The notes below the pieces were generated by a model. It saw only the letters and a list, made by a program, of their open reading frames with translations, made no database searches and was not told where the DNA came from. Source: Prevotella sp. S7-1-8 (GTDB taxonomy: Bacteria; Bacteroidota; Bacteroidia; Bacteroidales; Bacteroidaceae). From it: a DNA stretch of 64,000 nucleotides. A program made the position numbers and the translations under genes. How positions within the stretch are numbered: the first letter of the stretch is position 1; each line of letters starts with the position of its first letter. The DNA is taken from the NCBI RefSeq assembly GCF_000758925.1, contig NZ_JRNC01000032.1, forward strand, positions 44,127 through 108,126, written 5' to 3'. Below are positions 36,545-46,120 of the stretch, piece after piece.

Positions 36545-37048
36545 ATGAATGCCTCCGATTTCAAACAGATTTTTCTTCCCTGCCACCGCCGAATGTACAC
36601 CGCGGCGTGGCGACTGACAGGCAATCAGCAAGAGGCTGAAGACCTCGTTCAAGACGCTATGACGCGACTATGGATAAAACGCAAAAACATAGAAAAGCCC
36701 GATAATGCAGAAGCCTTTGCAGTAACAACACTTCGCAATCTTTTTTATGATCAACACCGCAAGAAACAGCTGAAGCAGAACGATGAAGAGCCTAAAGACC
36801 ATCAGTTGCGCACAGAACACGATGCCAGCGACGCATTAGCCGTGAAGCAAGAAATGATGATGACGCAACAGTGCATTAATGATTTGCCCGAAAATCAACG
36901 GCTCATTATCACACTTCACGATATAGACGAACTGAGTTACGAGGAAATAGAAAAACAAACGGGCCTCAACGCGGTCAATATCAGGGTTACACTGAGTAGA
37001 GCCAGAAAGGCTGTTAGAGAAAAGCTACAAGCCATCAGACAACAATAA
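36545..37048 (+). CDS. ECF-type RNA polymerase sigma factor
   Basis: A 167-residue group 4 sigma factor. Region 2 (about 10-75) shows AWRLTGNQQEAEDLVQDAM and ATTLRNLFYDQHRKK; region 4 (about 110-160) shows LPENQRLIITLHDIDELSYE and the recognition helix in VNIRVTLSRARKAVREKL. There is no extra domain. It heads a three-gene operon with a membrane protein (gap 17 bp) and a DUF4252 protein (gap 4 bp). A promoter of ECF type precedes it. Confidence 0.92.
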   Translation: MNASDFKQIFLPCHRRMYTAAWRLTGNQQEAEDLVQDAMTRLWIKRKNIEKPDNAEAFAVTTLRNLFYDQHRKKQLKQNDEEPKDHQLRTEHDASDALAVKQEMMMTQQCINDLPENQRLIITLHDIDELSYEEIEKQTGLNAVNIRVTLSRARKAVREKLQAIRQQ

Positions 37049-37065
37049 AGAATGACCATTTTGCC

Positions 37066-37545
37066 ATGACAACAAATGATTTCAAAGAATTGCTGGATAA
37101 ATTTTATAACGCTGAAAGCACAGCGGAAGAAGAGTCCAAACTGAAAAAGCTCTTCAAGGATAACGCCGTGCCCGAAGGATTTGAAGTGGATAGGGCACTG
37201 TTCGACACTCTAAATGCCACCGTCCCAGCAGTTCCACAAGACATGAGCAAACGCATTGAACGAGACATGGACCGCTGGAACACCTTAGAGGCAGCAGTAG
37301 CGCACAAAGCTCGAACAATGAATATGCGATGGACTGTTGGCGTGGCGGCTGGCCTGTTGTTACTGTTCGGTATAGGCAATTACTATAATCAGCCGAAAAT
37401 GAAGCCTCAACCATACGCAGGCAACTTGATGGAGACCTACGAAAACGTGGATGACGCAGCCGCGGAGACGGAGCGAGCGCTCACCAAATTCTCTACAGCC
37501 ATTAACAAAGGATTGCGTAAAATAGACAACACAAAAAAATATTAA
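37066..37545 (+). CDS. Single-pass membrane protein, probable anti-sigma factor
   Basis: The 159-residue product has a charged N-terminal part (about 1-85, TTNDFKELLDKFYNAESTAEEE), one membrane helix (VGVAAGLLLLFGIGNYY, about 90-106) and a short outer part. Size, layout and the place directly after an ECF sigma gene match anti-sigma factors. I see no zinc anti-sigma HxxxCxxC motif, so the assignment rests on context and topology. Confidence 0.65.
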   Translation: MTTNDFKELLDKFYNAESTAEEESKLKKLFKDNAVPEGFEVDRALFDTLNATVPAVPQDMSKRIERDMDRWNTLEAAVAHKARTMNMRWTVGVAAGLLLLFGIGNYYNQPKMKPQPYAGNLMETYENVDDAAAETERALTKFSTAINKGLRKIDNTKKY

Positions 37546-37549
37546 GGCA

Positions 37550-37999
37550 ATGAAAAAATATTTTCTCGTAGCCATCATGGTGGCCATGACCACCCTCGGA
37601 CACGCTCAAAGCACACTGTTCAAAAAGTATGAGAACACCCAAGGCGTGAGCATCGTGACCGTTTCAAAGGCAATGTTTCGCATGATGCCAACCATGAAAG
37701 TGGGCAACAAGAATCTCAAGAAGATAGCATCCAAAATAGACCACCTGCAAATATTGTCTTGCGAACGACAAGTTCTGAACGCGAAAATCAACAAAGACGC
37801 CGTCTATATATACGGCAAAAAGCCATGGGAGGAAGTGATGAGCTATCGGGAGAACAGCGGTAACACCTATATATATATGCGAACGATAGGCAATGGCAAA
37901 TACGAATACGCTCTTTACACCACAGAGAAAGGCGAGCTGCAAATCATCAGTATTACCGGAGACCTCACGCTGAGAGACATTCAGGCCATCGCCAAATAG
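37550..37999 (+). CDS. DUF4252 exported protein
   Basis: A 149-residue protein with a cleavable signal peptide (KKYFLVAIMVAMTTLGHAQ) and a DUF4252-like body (TLFKKYENTQGVSIVTVSKAM split as TLFKKYENTQG and VSIVTVSKAM, then QILSCERQ and LQIISITGDLTL). The family is common in Bacteroidota next to ECF sigma genes and has no known activity. It starts 4 bp after the membrane protein and is the last gene of the operon, so it is likely an output or a sensor partner of the sigma system. Confidence 0.85.
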   Translation: MKKYFLVAIMVAMTTLGHAQSTLFKKYENTQGVSIVTVSKAMFRMMPTMKVGNKNLKKIASKIDHLQILSCERQVLNAKINKDAVYIYGKKPWEEVMSYRENSGNTYIYMRTIGNGKYEYALYTTEKGELQIISITGDLTLRDIQAIAK

Positions 38000-38068
38000 C
38001 CCTCTGCCAATCCCTAAAAAACACAATGGCTATGCCTTTTCTTGATAGCAAAAGCGTCTTCCGAACAA

Positions 38069-39055
38069 TTACAGCCATTGGGCTAAAGCATATTTTATCT
38101 TGTCCTTGCGTAGCACGGAGCGCCTATACAGATTATACAGCTTCGTCGCCCATTTGGATTGATAGTCTTTTTGGTACAAACGGTATATCAACGCGGCCAT
38201 CAAGTTGATGGGATGATAGTCCAACAGTGCGTCTATCTCAGCCATTTGCTCACGCGGCAGCTTGAATTTATAGCCATAGGTAAGCGCGTCAAGCATGCCC
38301 AAGTTGCGGTATTTGGCATAGACACCCTTGGTGTCGCGCTCTTGAAAAAACTTTTCCAACACCTTGTTTGCCTTTGTCAGCGACCTCAACGATTTCAAAG
38401 ATATGCTCGCACAGTACGACTCTGGCCTTATGGCCCTGTACGAATAAACAACCCTGTCTGTCCACACGCGCCTGCCCACAAGCAACAAACGAGGTGTCGT
38501 GGCATAGTCCTCACCGTAGTCAACGCCCTCCTTAAACCTTATTCCATAGCTTGTAAACAACTCGCGACGATACAGTTTAGCCCAAATATGACCTGCCGCC
38601 TTATGCCAAAGAATATGTTTTATCAACAGTTCATTGGACCAATGCCGTGGCGGTGACACCACCGTCCGGTCGTCAAAGATATGTTCGCTGGCACCTGACA
38701 CAATACAAGCGCCCGTCTCTTCCATCTTTTCCACCAATGCCTCGATGGCATCCGATGGCATGAGATCGTCACTGTCCACGAAACAAACGGCATCGCCCGT
38801 AGCGGCGTCAAGCCCTGTTTGCCGCGCGGCGCCAAGCCCACGGTTAACCTCATGGCGCACAATCCTCACTTTCGAGGCCACCAACGGATGCGCGTCAACG
38901 CACCGTTGCAATATCTCCATGCTGCAGTCAGGACTACAATCGTCCACAAATATAAACTCAACGCATGGATAAGTCTGCGCGAACAAACTCTCCGCGCACT
39001 CTTTTATATATGTCTCTACCCCATATACAGGTACCAAAACCGAAACTTTTATCAT
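38069..39055 (-). CDS. Glycosyltransferase family 2
   Basis: A 328-residue GT-A enzyme that adds a sugar from a nucleotide-sugar donor. The domain (about 1-220) begins KVSVLVPVYGVETYIKECAE and has FVDDCSPDCSMEIL and the metal-binding CFVDSDDLMPSDA. It has no membrane helix. It is transcribed away from the glycolipid locus at 39.3-48.3 kb and probably belongs to the same pathway, but donor and acceptor are unknown. Confidence 0.9.
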   Translation of the reverse strand: MIKVSVLVPVYGVETYIKECAESLFAQTYPCVEFIFVDDCSPDCSMEILQRCVDAHPLVASKVRIVRHEVNRGLGAARQTGLDAATGDAVCFVDSDDLMPSDAIEALVEKMEETGACIVSGASEHIFDDRTVVSPPRHWSNELLIKHILWHKAAGHIWAKLYRRELFTSYGIRFKEGVDYGEDYATTPRLLLVGRRVWTDRVVYSYRAIRPESYCASISLKSLRSLTKANKVLEKFFQERDTKGVYAKYRNLGMLDALTYGYKFKLPREQMAEIDALLDYHPINLMAALIYRLYQKDYQSKWATKLYNLYRRSVLRKDKIKYALAQWL

Positions 39056-39098
39056 GCTAATCGTGTGAATATATGTATTAAACTTTTCATGGGTGTTG

Positions 39099-39106
39099 CA
39101 AAATTA
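39099..39106 (-). promoter_or_regulatory. Predicted -7 box of the minus-strand glycosyltransferase gene
   Basis: TAATTTTG on the minus strand; leader of about 38 nt to the ATG at 39055. No clear -33 TTTG. Confidence 0.45.
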
Positions 39107-39214
39107 ACACCTTTTTTTGACCTATTGGATATAAAGTATATATATTTTCGTAATATGAACATTAAGAGAACAAAAAATATATAGCCAAGATGACCATTTC
39201 TTAATAATTCGAAT

Positions 39215-39222
39215 TACCTTTG
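39215..39222 (+). promoter_or_regulatory. Predicted -7 box of the glycolipid locus
   Basis: TACCTTTG followed by C, giving a leader of about 85 nt to the exporter ATG at 39314. It may drive the whole run to 48.3 kb, whose gaps are small. Confidence 0.55.
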
Positions 39223-39313
39223 CAATAGATATGTAACGAGCGTAAGAAAGGAATAACAAGCATAGCGTACATATAACATCAATTCTTGGCTTGCGTCACA
39301 CAATAATCATAAA

Positions 39314-41146
39314 ATGAAAGAGTTTCTACAAGTATTGCGGCGCTATATTCCTCCATATAAGCGTTATATCGGCTTTGCGGTGATATTCAATTTGCTGTCA
39401 TCGCTACTAAATATATTCTCATTCGCGGCCATCATCCCCATTCTTAACATCCTTTTCAATGTCAGTACCGCCACGGTAAAGACGCTCATGCCATGGCCGG
39501 CTTCGCTAAAAGACGTGCCGAACATGCTGGCAAACAACGCCAATTATTATGTACAAGAGATGATAGCGCAATATGGAGAGAGCGTGTCGCTGCTACTTAT
39601 CGGCTTGTTTTTAGCCGTGATGACCTTTTTTAAGATATCCGCTTATTTCTTGGGGTCAGCCAGCATCATACCCATACGCACAGGTATCGTGCGCGACATG
39701 CGCAACCAATTGTACCATAAGATAACAAGTTTGCCGCTGAGTTTCTTCTCCGAGGAGCGCAAAGGCGACATCATCGCGCGTATGAGCGGCGACGTGCAGG
39801 AGATAGAGGGATCTATCATGGCATCCATAGACATGCTGTTCAAGAACCCAATATTGGTCATTGTCTATTTCATCACGCTGCTTTGCATCTCTTGGGAGCT
39901 TACATTGTTCACCATTCTCTTCGTGCCCCTGTTCGGATGGATCATGGGATTGGTAGGAAAGAACCTGAAACGGGGCAGCATAAAAGCGCAAAGCACATGG
40001 AGCGACACGATGAGCCAAGTAGAGGAGACATTGGGTGGGCTGCGCATTATCAAGGCCTTTTGTGCCGAGGAGAAGATGAACAAGCGCTTTAGCAAGATTA
40101 ACGACGACTACCGAGACATCATCCTAAAAGTTAACATGAGGCAGCAGATGGCCCATCCGATGAGCGAATTTCTCGGTACCGTCATGATTGTTATCGTGCT
40201 GTGGTTCGGCGGATCGTTGGTGCTGAACGGCCAAGCGCTAAGCGGCCCCACTTTTATCTATTACTTGGTGATACTCTACAGCATCATCAACCCGCTCAAA
40301 GAGCTGTCCAAGGCCGGGTACAGCATTATGAAAGGGTTGGCCTCCATAGAGCGCGTGGACATGATATTAAATGCCGAGAACAATATCAAGGAGAGCTCCT
40401 CGCCCGTCCATATCAAGTCGTTCGAGCACCAAATAGAGTTCAAGGACGTGTCGTTCAAGTACAAGGACCAGTGGGTATTGCGCCATATCAACCTGACAAT
40501 ACCCAAGGGAAAAACCATCGCCCTTGTGGGACAGAGCGGCAGCGGCAAGTCTACTTTGGTCGACCTCATACCGAGATATTACGACGTTCAGGAGGGAGCG
40601 GTGCTCGTGGACGGCGTGGACGTGCGCCAAATAGGCATCCACGACCTGCGACAGCTGATAGGAAACGTCAACCAAGAAGCCATCTTGTTCAACGACACCT
40701 TCTTCAACAACATCACCTTCGGGGTGGAGCGAGCCACCAACGAGCAAGTGGAGCGCGCCATGAAGATAGCCAACGCCTACGACTTCATCATGGAATCGGA
40801 GCGTGGCATGGACACCTGCATTGGCGACCGGGGCGGCAGACTAAGCGGCGGGCAGCGTCAACGCGTGTCGATAGCGCGCGCCATTCTCAAAAATCCGCCC
40901 ATACTGATACTCGACGAGGCCACCAGCGCCCTTGACACGGAGAGCGAGCGATTGGTACAAGACGCCTTGGAACGACTGATGAGCACACGCACCACCGTGG
41001 CCATAGCGCACCGCCTTTCCACCATCAAGCACGCCGACGAGATATTCGTGCTGCATGAAGGCAAAATAGTGGAGAGCGGCACGCACGACCAACTGTTGGC
41101 CTTGGACGGCTATTACAAGAGACTTCACGACATGCAAGAGGTATGA
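39314..41146 (+). CDS. MsbA-like ABC exporter (fused permease-ATPase)
   Basis: A 610-residue half-exporter with six membrane helices (about 15-330) and a C-terminal ATPase (about 365-610): Walker A VGQSGSGKSTLVD, signature RLSGGQRQRVSIARA, Walker B ILILDEATSALD and H-loop IAHRLSTI. It works as a homodimer. Homology to lipid flippases and the neighbouring lipid and sugar transferases suggest export of lipid A-core or another glycolipid across the inner membrane. Confidence 0.92.
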   Translation: MKEFLQVLRRYIPPYKRYIGFAVIFNLLSSLLNIFSFAAIIPILNILFNVSTATVKTLMPWPASLKDVPNMLANNANYYVQEMIAQYGESVSLLLIGLFLAVMTFFKISAYFLGSASIIPIRTGIVRDMRNQLYHKITSLPLSFFSEERKGDIIARMSGDVQEIEGSIMASIDMLFKNPILVIVYFITLLCISWELTLFTILFVPLFGWIMGLVGKNLKRGSIKAQSTWSDTMSQVEETLGGLRIIKAFCAEEKMNKRFSKINDDYRDIILKVNMRQQMAHPMSEFLGTVMIVIVLWFGGSLVLNGQALSGPTFIYYLVILYSIINPLKELSKAGYSIMKGLASIERVDMILNAENNIKESSSPVHIKSFEHQIEFKDVSFKYKDQWVLRHINLTIPKGKTIALVGQSGSGKSTLVDLIPRYYDVQEGAVLVDGVDVRQIGIHDLRQLIGNVNQEAILFNDTFFNNITFGVERATNEQVERAMKIANAYDFIMESERGMDTCIGDRGGRLSGGQRQRVSIARAILKNPPILILDEATSALDTESERLVQDALERLMSTRTTVAIAHRLSTIKHADEIFVLHEGKIVESGTHDQLLALDGYYKRLHDMQEV

Positions 41147-41196
41147 TATCCATGAGAAAAAGAAACCAAGAGGGACTAAGGAAATCTTAAAGACTG

Positions 41197-43206
41197 ATGA
41201 AAATTTACCGTAATTCACTCGCGAGATACCTCGAGCCGGCATGGACCACGCTCATCAACATCTGCGTGGCCTTTGCCATCTACGCCATCGCACGCCTCGC
41301 TTTTCTCCTCGAAAACTGGGATTACTTTGCCCACGACCTGTCTTTCAGACACCTATCCACCCTTTTTTACGGTGGCTACATCTTCGACCGATCGGCCATC
41401 GTCTACACAAACGCACTGTACATCGTGCTCATGCTCTTTCCGTTATGGTTGAAAGAGCGGAGGGGTTACCATTTATTCTGCAAGTGGTTGTTTGTCATTG
41501 TTAACGGCTTGGCATTGGTCATTAATCTCTGTGACGCCGTTTATTTCCCATTCACCCTGCGCCGCACCACCACGAATGTGTTCAGCGAGTTCAGCCATGA
41601 GAGTAATTTAGCCGACATATTCCTCACCCAGACACTAAACCATTGGTATTTGCTGCTCTTGGCCATCGTGGTAATCGGCTTGACGTGCAGGTTGTATCGC
41701 ATACCCCGTTTGAGCCACGAGCAGTTTAGCTCCACGCGCCATCGCGTGCGGTTCGCTGTCTCGCAGATAGTGATATTGGCGCTCATTGCGCCACTGTGCA
41801 TAGGCGCTTGCCGGGGTGGTCTCAGCTCAGGCATCAGGCCCATCACAATCAACAACGCCAACCAATACGTGCAACATCCCACCGAGTGCGCCTTGGTGCT
41901 CAACACCCCGTTCTCGCTTATCCGGACCATTGGCAAGAATGTGTTTGACATTCCTAACTATTACGCGAGCTTGTCGTCCGCCGAGCGCGTGTTCTCACCC
42001 ATCCATCAGCCCAAGCCCACGCACGCTTTTAAACGCAAAAACGTGGTGATACTCATCGTGGAGAGTTTCGGACGGGAATATATCGGCGCTTTCAACCATT
42101 GGTTGGAGAATGGGCAATACAAGGGCTACACTCCCCATGTGGACAGCCTCATCGGTAAAAGCATGGTGTTCAAACACTCGTTTTGCAACGGCCGTAAGAG
42201 CATAGACGGCATGCCATCGGTGTTATGCGGCATTCCAATGTTCAAGGAACCATTCGTCCTCACGTCGGCCTCCATGAACGATTACACAGGGATAGCCGGA
42301 CTGTTGCGCGCCGAGGGCTACTCCACGGCTTTCTTCCATGGGGCCAACAGGGGAAGCATGGGATTTCTCGCGTTGGCCAACAAGATAGGGTTCGAGCACT
42401 ACTATGGCCGGCAAGACTATGCCCAAGACCCGCGTTTTGGGGGCGACGCCGATTTCGATGGCCATTGGGGAATTTGGGACGAGCCATTCTTGCAGTACTG
42501 GGCCACCAAGATAGGCGAGATGCGGCAGCCTTTCATGACCGCATGTTTCACGGTGTCGAGCCACACGCCGTTTGTCATTCCAGACAAATACAAAGCCGTC
42601 TATCCAGAGGAAAAACTCCCCATACACAAGTGCATCAGGTACACCGACATGGCCATAGGCCGATTTTTTGAAACCGCCAGCAAACAACCTTGGTACAAAA
42701 ACACCATCTTCGTCATCCTCAGTGACCACACCAACCAAAGTGACCACGCCGAATATCAAACAGACATAGGTGGCTTTTCCTCGCCGTTCATCCTCTTCGA
42801 CCCAAGCGGAGAGATCAAACCGGGCATGCGCGACGGCATCGCACAGCAAATAGACGTGTTGCCCACGGTGCTCAGCGCGCTGGGTTACGACAAGCCATTC
42901 CTCTCGTTTGGTTGCGACTTGCTAACCACTCCGACAAACCAAACTTACGCCGTGAACTATCTCAACGGTATCTATCAATATTGCAAATACGGCTATGTGT
43001 TGCAGTTTGACGGACAGCGCACGCGTGCCATCTACGCTTTGGACGACCGCTTGATGCAACATAACCTGATAGGAAAAATAGGCCAGCAAGCCCAAATGGA
43101 GCGCGAGCTGAAAGCCATTATCTACCAATACATGTACCGCATGGCGAACGACAAACTCCAACCACAGGGCCACCAAGCCAACTCAACCCACAAACCGCAG
43201 CCATGA
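41197..43206 (+). CDS. LTA-synthase/sulfatase-family membrane transferase
   Basis: A 669-residue protein with five membrane helices (about 20-195) and a periplasmic alkaline-phosphatase-fold domain (about 275-600). Metal and nucleophile motifs are visible: VVILIVESFGREYIG, CNGRKSIDGMPSVLCG with a likely Ser nucleophile, and FVILSDHTNQSDH. The family includes LtaS and phosphoethanolamine or phosphoglycerol transferases. Here, between an MsbA-like exporter and an LpxL-like acyltransferase, a headgroup transfer to lipid A or core is the likely job. The stop overlaps the next start (ATGA). Confidence 0.88.
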   Translation: MKIYRNSLARYLEPAWTTLINICVAFAIYAIARLAFLLENWDYFAHDLSFRHLSTLFYGGYIFDRSAIVYTNALYIVLMLFPLWLKERRGYHLFCKWLFVIVNGLALVINLCDAVYFPFTLRRTTTNVFSEFSHESNLADIFLTQTLNHWYLLLLAIVVIGLTCRLYRIPRLSHEQFSSTRHRVRFAVSQIVILALIAPLCIGACRGGLSSGIRPITINNANQYVQHPTECALVLNTPFSLIRTIGKNVFDIPNYYASLSSAERVFSPIHQPKPTHAFKRKNVVILIVESFGREYIGAFNHWLENGQYKGYTPHVDSLIGKSMVFKHSFCNGRKSIDGMPSVLCGIPMFKEPFVLTSASMNDYTGIAGLLRAEGYSTAFFHGANRGSMGFLALANKIGFEHYYGRQDYAQDPRFGGDADFDGHWGIWDEPFLQYWATKIGEMRQPFMTACFTVSSHTPFVIPDKYKAVYPEEKLPIHKCIRYTDMAIGRFFETASKQPWYKNTIFVILSDHTNQSDHAEYQTDIGGFSSPFILFDPSGEIKPGMRDGIAQQIDVLPTVLSALGYDKPFLSFGCDLLTTPTNQTYAVNYLNGIYQYCKYGYVLQFDGQRTRAIYALDDRLMQHNLIGKIGQQAQMERELKAIIYQYMYRMANDKLQPQGHQANSTHKPQP

Positions 43207-44126
43207 AAAAACTGTTACGCAACACCGCGTACGCCCTGGGCTACGCATTATGGTACGCCTTGTCACTGTTACCACTACGGGCGCTGTACGTGTTGTCAGA
43301 CATTTTATATTGGCTCATCACCCACGTGGTGAGATACAGACGCGACATTATTCTCCAAAACCTAACCTCAAGTTTCCCTGAGAAAACCGCACCCGAGATA
43401 CAAGCGATAGCCAAGGAGTTTTACCATTGGTTCTGCGACTACATCGTGGAGACCATCAAACTGATGACCATGAGCCAACAGCAACTCAAGAAGCACATCC
43501 AGTTTGAGGGCATGGACGAGTTTAACAAAGTGCTTGCCGAAGGCCAATCATGTGGCATTTACCTCGGGCACTACTGCAATTGGGAGTGGATAACATCCTT
43601 GCCCTATTGGATAGACTCCTCGGCACAATGTTGCCAGCTATACCATCCTTTGGAAAACGAGAGCTTCGACCGGCTCTTCAAGCATGTCAGAGAGCTGCGC
43701 GACGCCCGATGCATACCCATGCAGGAGTCTATCAGAAAGATTATAGACCTGCAACGCAAGCACCAAACGGTGGTGGTGGGCTACATAGCCGACCAAGTGC
43801 CAATGTGGAACAACATTCACCATTGGGTAGATTTTCTGAACCACGACACGCCCGTCCTTACCGGTACCGAGCGCATCATCAGGCACATGGACCAAGCGTG
43901 CTTCTACGGCGACTTGCGTAGAGTGGGGCGCGGGCACTACGTTTGCCGCATGCAGCTCATCTCCCGCCACCCCAAAGACTGCGCGCGGTGGGAACTCACC
44001 AACCGCTATTTTGCCCTCTTGGAACAAACCATACGCCGCCAACCGGCACTATGGCTGTGGAGTCACAATCGTTGGAAACGCACACGCGAGGAGTATAACC
44101 GGCGATATGGCATCGCGCCCGAATAG
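43203..44126 (+). CDS. Lysophospholipid/lipid A acyltransferase (LpxL/HtrB-like)
   Basis: A 307-residue membrane-anchored acyltransferase. It has an N-terminal helix (ALWYALSLLPLRALYVLSDI), the catalytic HX4E motif in GHYCNWEWI (about 121-126) and the downstream GYIADQVPMWNN (about 193). LpxL/HtrB enzymes add secondary acyl chains to lipid A. It overlaps the preceding gene by 4 bp, so the two are coupled in translation. Confidence 0.9.
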   Translation: MKKLLRNTAYALGYALWYALSLLPLRALYVLSDILYWLITHVVRYRRDIILQNLTSSFPEKTAPEIQAIAKEFYHWFCDYIVETIKLMTMSQQQLKKHIQFEGMDEFNKVLAEGQSCGIYLGHYCNWEWITSLPYWIDSSAQCCQLYHPLENESFDRLFKHVRELRDARCIPMQESIRKIIDLQRKHQTVVVGYIADQVPMWNNIHHWVDFLNHDTPVLTGTERIIRHMDQACFYGDLRRVGRGHYVCRMQLISRHPKDCARWELTNRYFALLEQTIRRQPALWLWSHNRWKRTREEYNRRYGIAPE

Positions 44127-44161
44127 CCGGCCAACGATTTTCTTCTCGCCATTCATAGAAG

Positions 44162-45358
44162 ATGGATCATCAACAAACACCACCCACCAACATGACCGAC
44201 AACCCAAACCATACCACCATTGGTTTTGACGCCAAGCGCATCGTGAGCAACTACACGGGCCTGGGCAACTATGGGCGCACGCTTGTCAATGCGCTCGCCG
44301 ACGGTAACCCACACCTTAACCTCAAGTTGTATGCCCCCGACAGTGGACATGAAGACCTGCGAGCACAGCTAAGCAAGGCCGACAACGTCACGTTTTGCTA
44401 TCCAGAAAACGCGCGTTGCCGCCTGCAAAAAGACTGGTGGCGACATCGTGGCATCACGAAGCAACTCGTATCCGACGGCGTGGGCATCTTCCATGGCCTC
44501 TCCGGCGAACTGCCCGTAGGCATCAAAAATAGCGGCATCAAAAGCGTCGTGACCATACACGACCTCATCTTCATGCGCCATCCAGAATATTACAAGCGCA
44601 TAGACGCTTATCTCTACAAACGAAAATTTCTCGCCACATGCCGCGAGGCTGACCAAATCATAGCCATCAGCGAATGCACCAAGCGCGACATCATGGCCTT
44701 CTCCAACTATCCGGAGCGTCAAATCAAGGTAATATACCAAGCCTGCGGAACCCATTTCAAACAACCAGCCAGCGCCGACCACCTGCAAAGCGCTCGGCAA
44801 ACGCACCACTTGCCCCAACGATACGTACTCTACGTTGGCTCCATCGAGGAACGGAAAAACCTGCTCTTGGCCGTCAAGGCCGTGCGACACCTACCGACAG
44901 ACGTGTCGCTCGTAGCCGTGGGTAGGGCCACGCCATATCTTCAAAAAGTGAGAAAATACATCCATGCCCACGGGCTTGAGCCTCGCGTCCGCATGCTTCA
45001 CGACGTGGGCAACGATGAGTTGCCGGCCATTTACCAGCAAGCGGAATGCTTCGTATACCCCTCACGGTACGAGGGTTTCGGCATTCCCATCATTGAGGCC
45101 ATACAGAGCGGATTGCCCGTGGTGGCTTGCACAGGGTCGTGCTTGGAAGAGGCGGGAGGCCCTAACAGCCTATACGTGCACCCTGACGATGAGGAAGCCT
45201 TGGCCCAAGCCATAGCGGCATCGCTCCAAGGCAGCCCCGGAAGAGACGAGCGCATAGCCCAAAGCCAAGCCTACGTGCGCCGTTTCGAGAACGCTGACGT
45301 GGCCAACCAAGTGTTGGAGGCCTACCGCTCTTTACGCCAAGCCGGCATACACTGCTAA
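44162..45358 (+). CDS. Glycosyltransferase family 4-like (GT-B)
   Basis: A 398-residue GT-B enzyme. The N-terminal acceptor half begins TIGFDAKRIVSNYTGLGNYG, and the donor half carries RYVLYVGSIEERKNL, CFVYPSRYEGFGIPIIEA and VACTGSCLEEAGG. The EX7E donor pattern is in EGFGIPIIE. It is soluble or peripheral. The start may instead be the ATG at 44192 (MTDNPNHTTIG). It lies in the glycolipid locus; sugar specificity cannot be read. Confidence 0.9.
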   Translation: MDHQQTPPTNMTDNPNHTTIGFDAKRIVSNYTGLGNYGRTLVNALADGNPHLNLKLYAPDSGHEDLRAQLSKADNVTFCYPENARCRLQKDWWRHRGITKQLVSDGVGIFHGLSGELPVGIKNSGIKSVVTIHDLIFMRHPEYYKRIDAYLYKRKFLATCREADQIIAISECTKRDIMAFSNYPERQIKVIYQACGTHFKQPASADHLQSARQTHHLPQRYVLYVGSIEERKNLLLAVKAVRHLPTDVSLVAVGRATPYLQKVRKYIHAHGLEPRVRMLHDVGNDELPAIYQQAECFVYPSRYEGFGIPIIEAIQSGLPVVACTGSCLEEAGGPNSLYVHPDDEEALAQAIAASLQGSPGRDERIAQSQAYVRRFENADVANQVLEAYRSLRQAGIHC

Positions 45359-45372
45359 AGATCATATCACCC

Positions 45373-46092
45373 ATGAACCATCATTCATTACCCACGGTTA
45401 CGGTCATCACCGTGTGCTACAACGCCAAAGAAGCGCTCAAGACCACCATGCGCAGCGTCTTCGCGCAACGATACGATGCCTTGGAATATGTCATCGTGGA
45501 CGGCGCGTCCACAGATGGCAGCGTGGAGCTAATCAAACAGAGCGCAAACAAGGTGGACCATTGGGTCTCAGAGCCAGACAATGGCATATACGACGCCATG
45601 AACAAAGGCGCGCGCCAAGCCTCAGGAGAATGGGTCATGTTTTTGAACGCTGGCGACGAGTTTGCCAACGAAGACGTGTTGCGGCGTATTTTCGAGCATG
45701 ACATTCAGGCAGACATCGTCTATGGAGACGTGGTAAAAGACGGCATCGTCAAGGAGGCCGAGCCACCGCACGTCGCGCACCGCATGTTCTTTTGCCACCA
45801 AAGCTGCCTCACCCGCCGCTCGTGCCTGCTGCAAACACCCTTCGACACGACACACAAACTATCCGCCGACTTCAAATTTTTCAAGCAAATGTATCGCGAG
45901 CGCAAACGGTTCAAACAACTACATTTCCCCATCGCGGTGTTCGACACCGGAGGTATATCCAACCGCAAACGCTCCATGGGCCTCAAAGACAACATGCGAG
46001 TGATAGCCGAAGTGGACGACATACAAACACAAATCAGGCTGTTACCGCGCTTGTGCTTCGTCTACTTGCTATGCAAGCTACGAGGAAAATAA
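45373..46092 (+). CDS. Glycosyltransferase family 2 (WcaE-like)
   Basis: A 239-residue GT-A enzyme. It begins PTVTVITVCYNAKEALKTTM, followed by YVIVDGASTDGSVELI, SEPDNGIYDAMNKGA and FLNAGDEFANEDV. The SEPDNGIYDAMNKG run is typical of the WcaE-type branch that makes cell-surface polysaccharides. It starts 14 bp after the previous gene and is 28 bp before the next. Confidence 0.9.
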   Translation: MNHHSLPTVTVITVCYNAKEALKTTMRSVFAQRYDALEYVIVDGASTDGSVELIKQSANKVDHWVSEPDNGIYDAMNKGARQASGEWVMFLNAGDEFANEDVLRRIFEHDIQADIVYGDVVKDGIVKEAEPPHVAHRMFFCHQSCLTRRSCLLQTPFDTTHKLSADFKFFKQMYRERKRFKQLHFPIAVFDTGGISNRKRSMGLKDNMRVIAEVDDIQTQIRLLPRLCFVYLLCKLRGK

Positions 46093-46120
46093 CCCGAAAA
46101 ACTCTTAACACCTATCCAAC

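Noticed and set aside
38024..38080. CAATGGCT/AGCCATTG inverted repeat between the DUF4252 and glycosyltransferase genes as a terminator
   Set aside because: The 8-bp arms are 41 nt apart with little inner pairing and no T run, and the right arm is inside the coding region; too weak.
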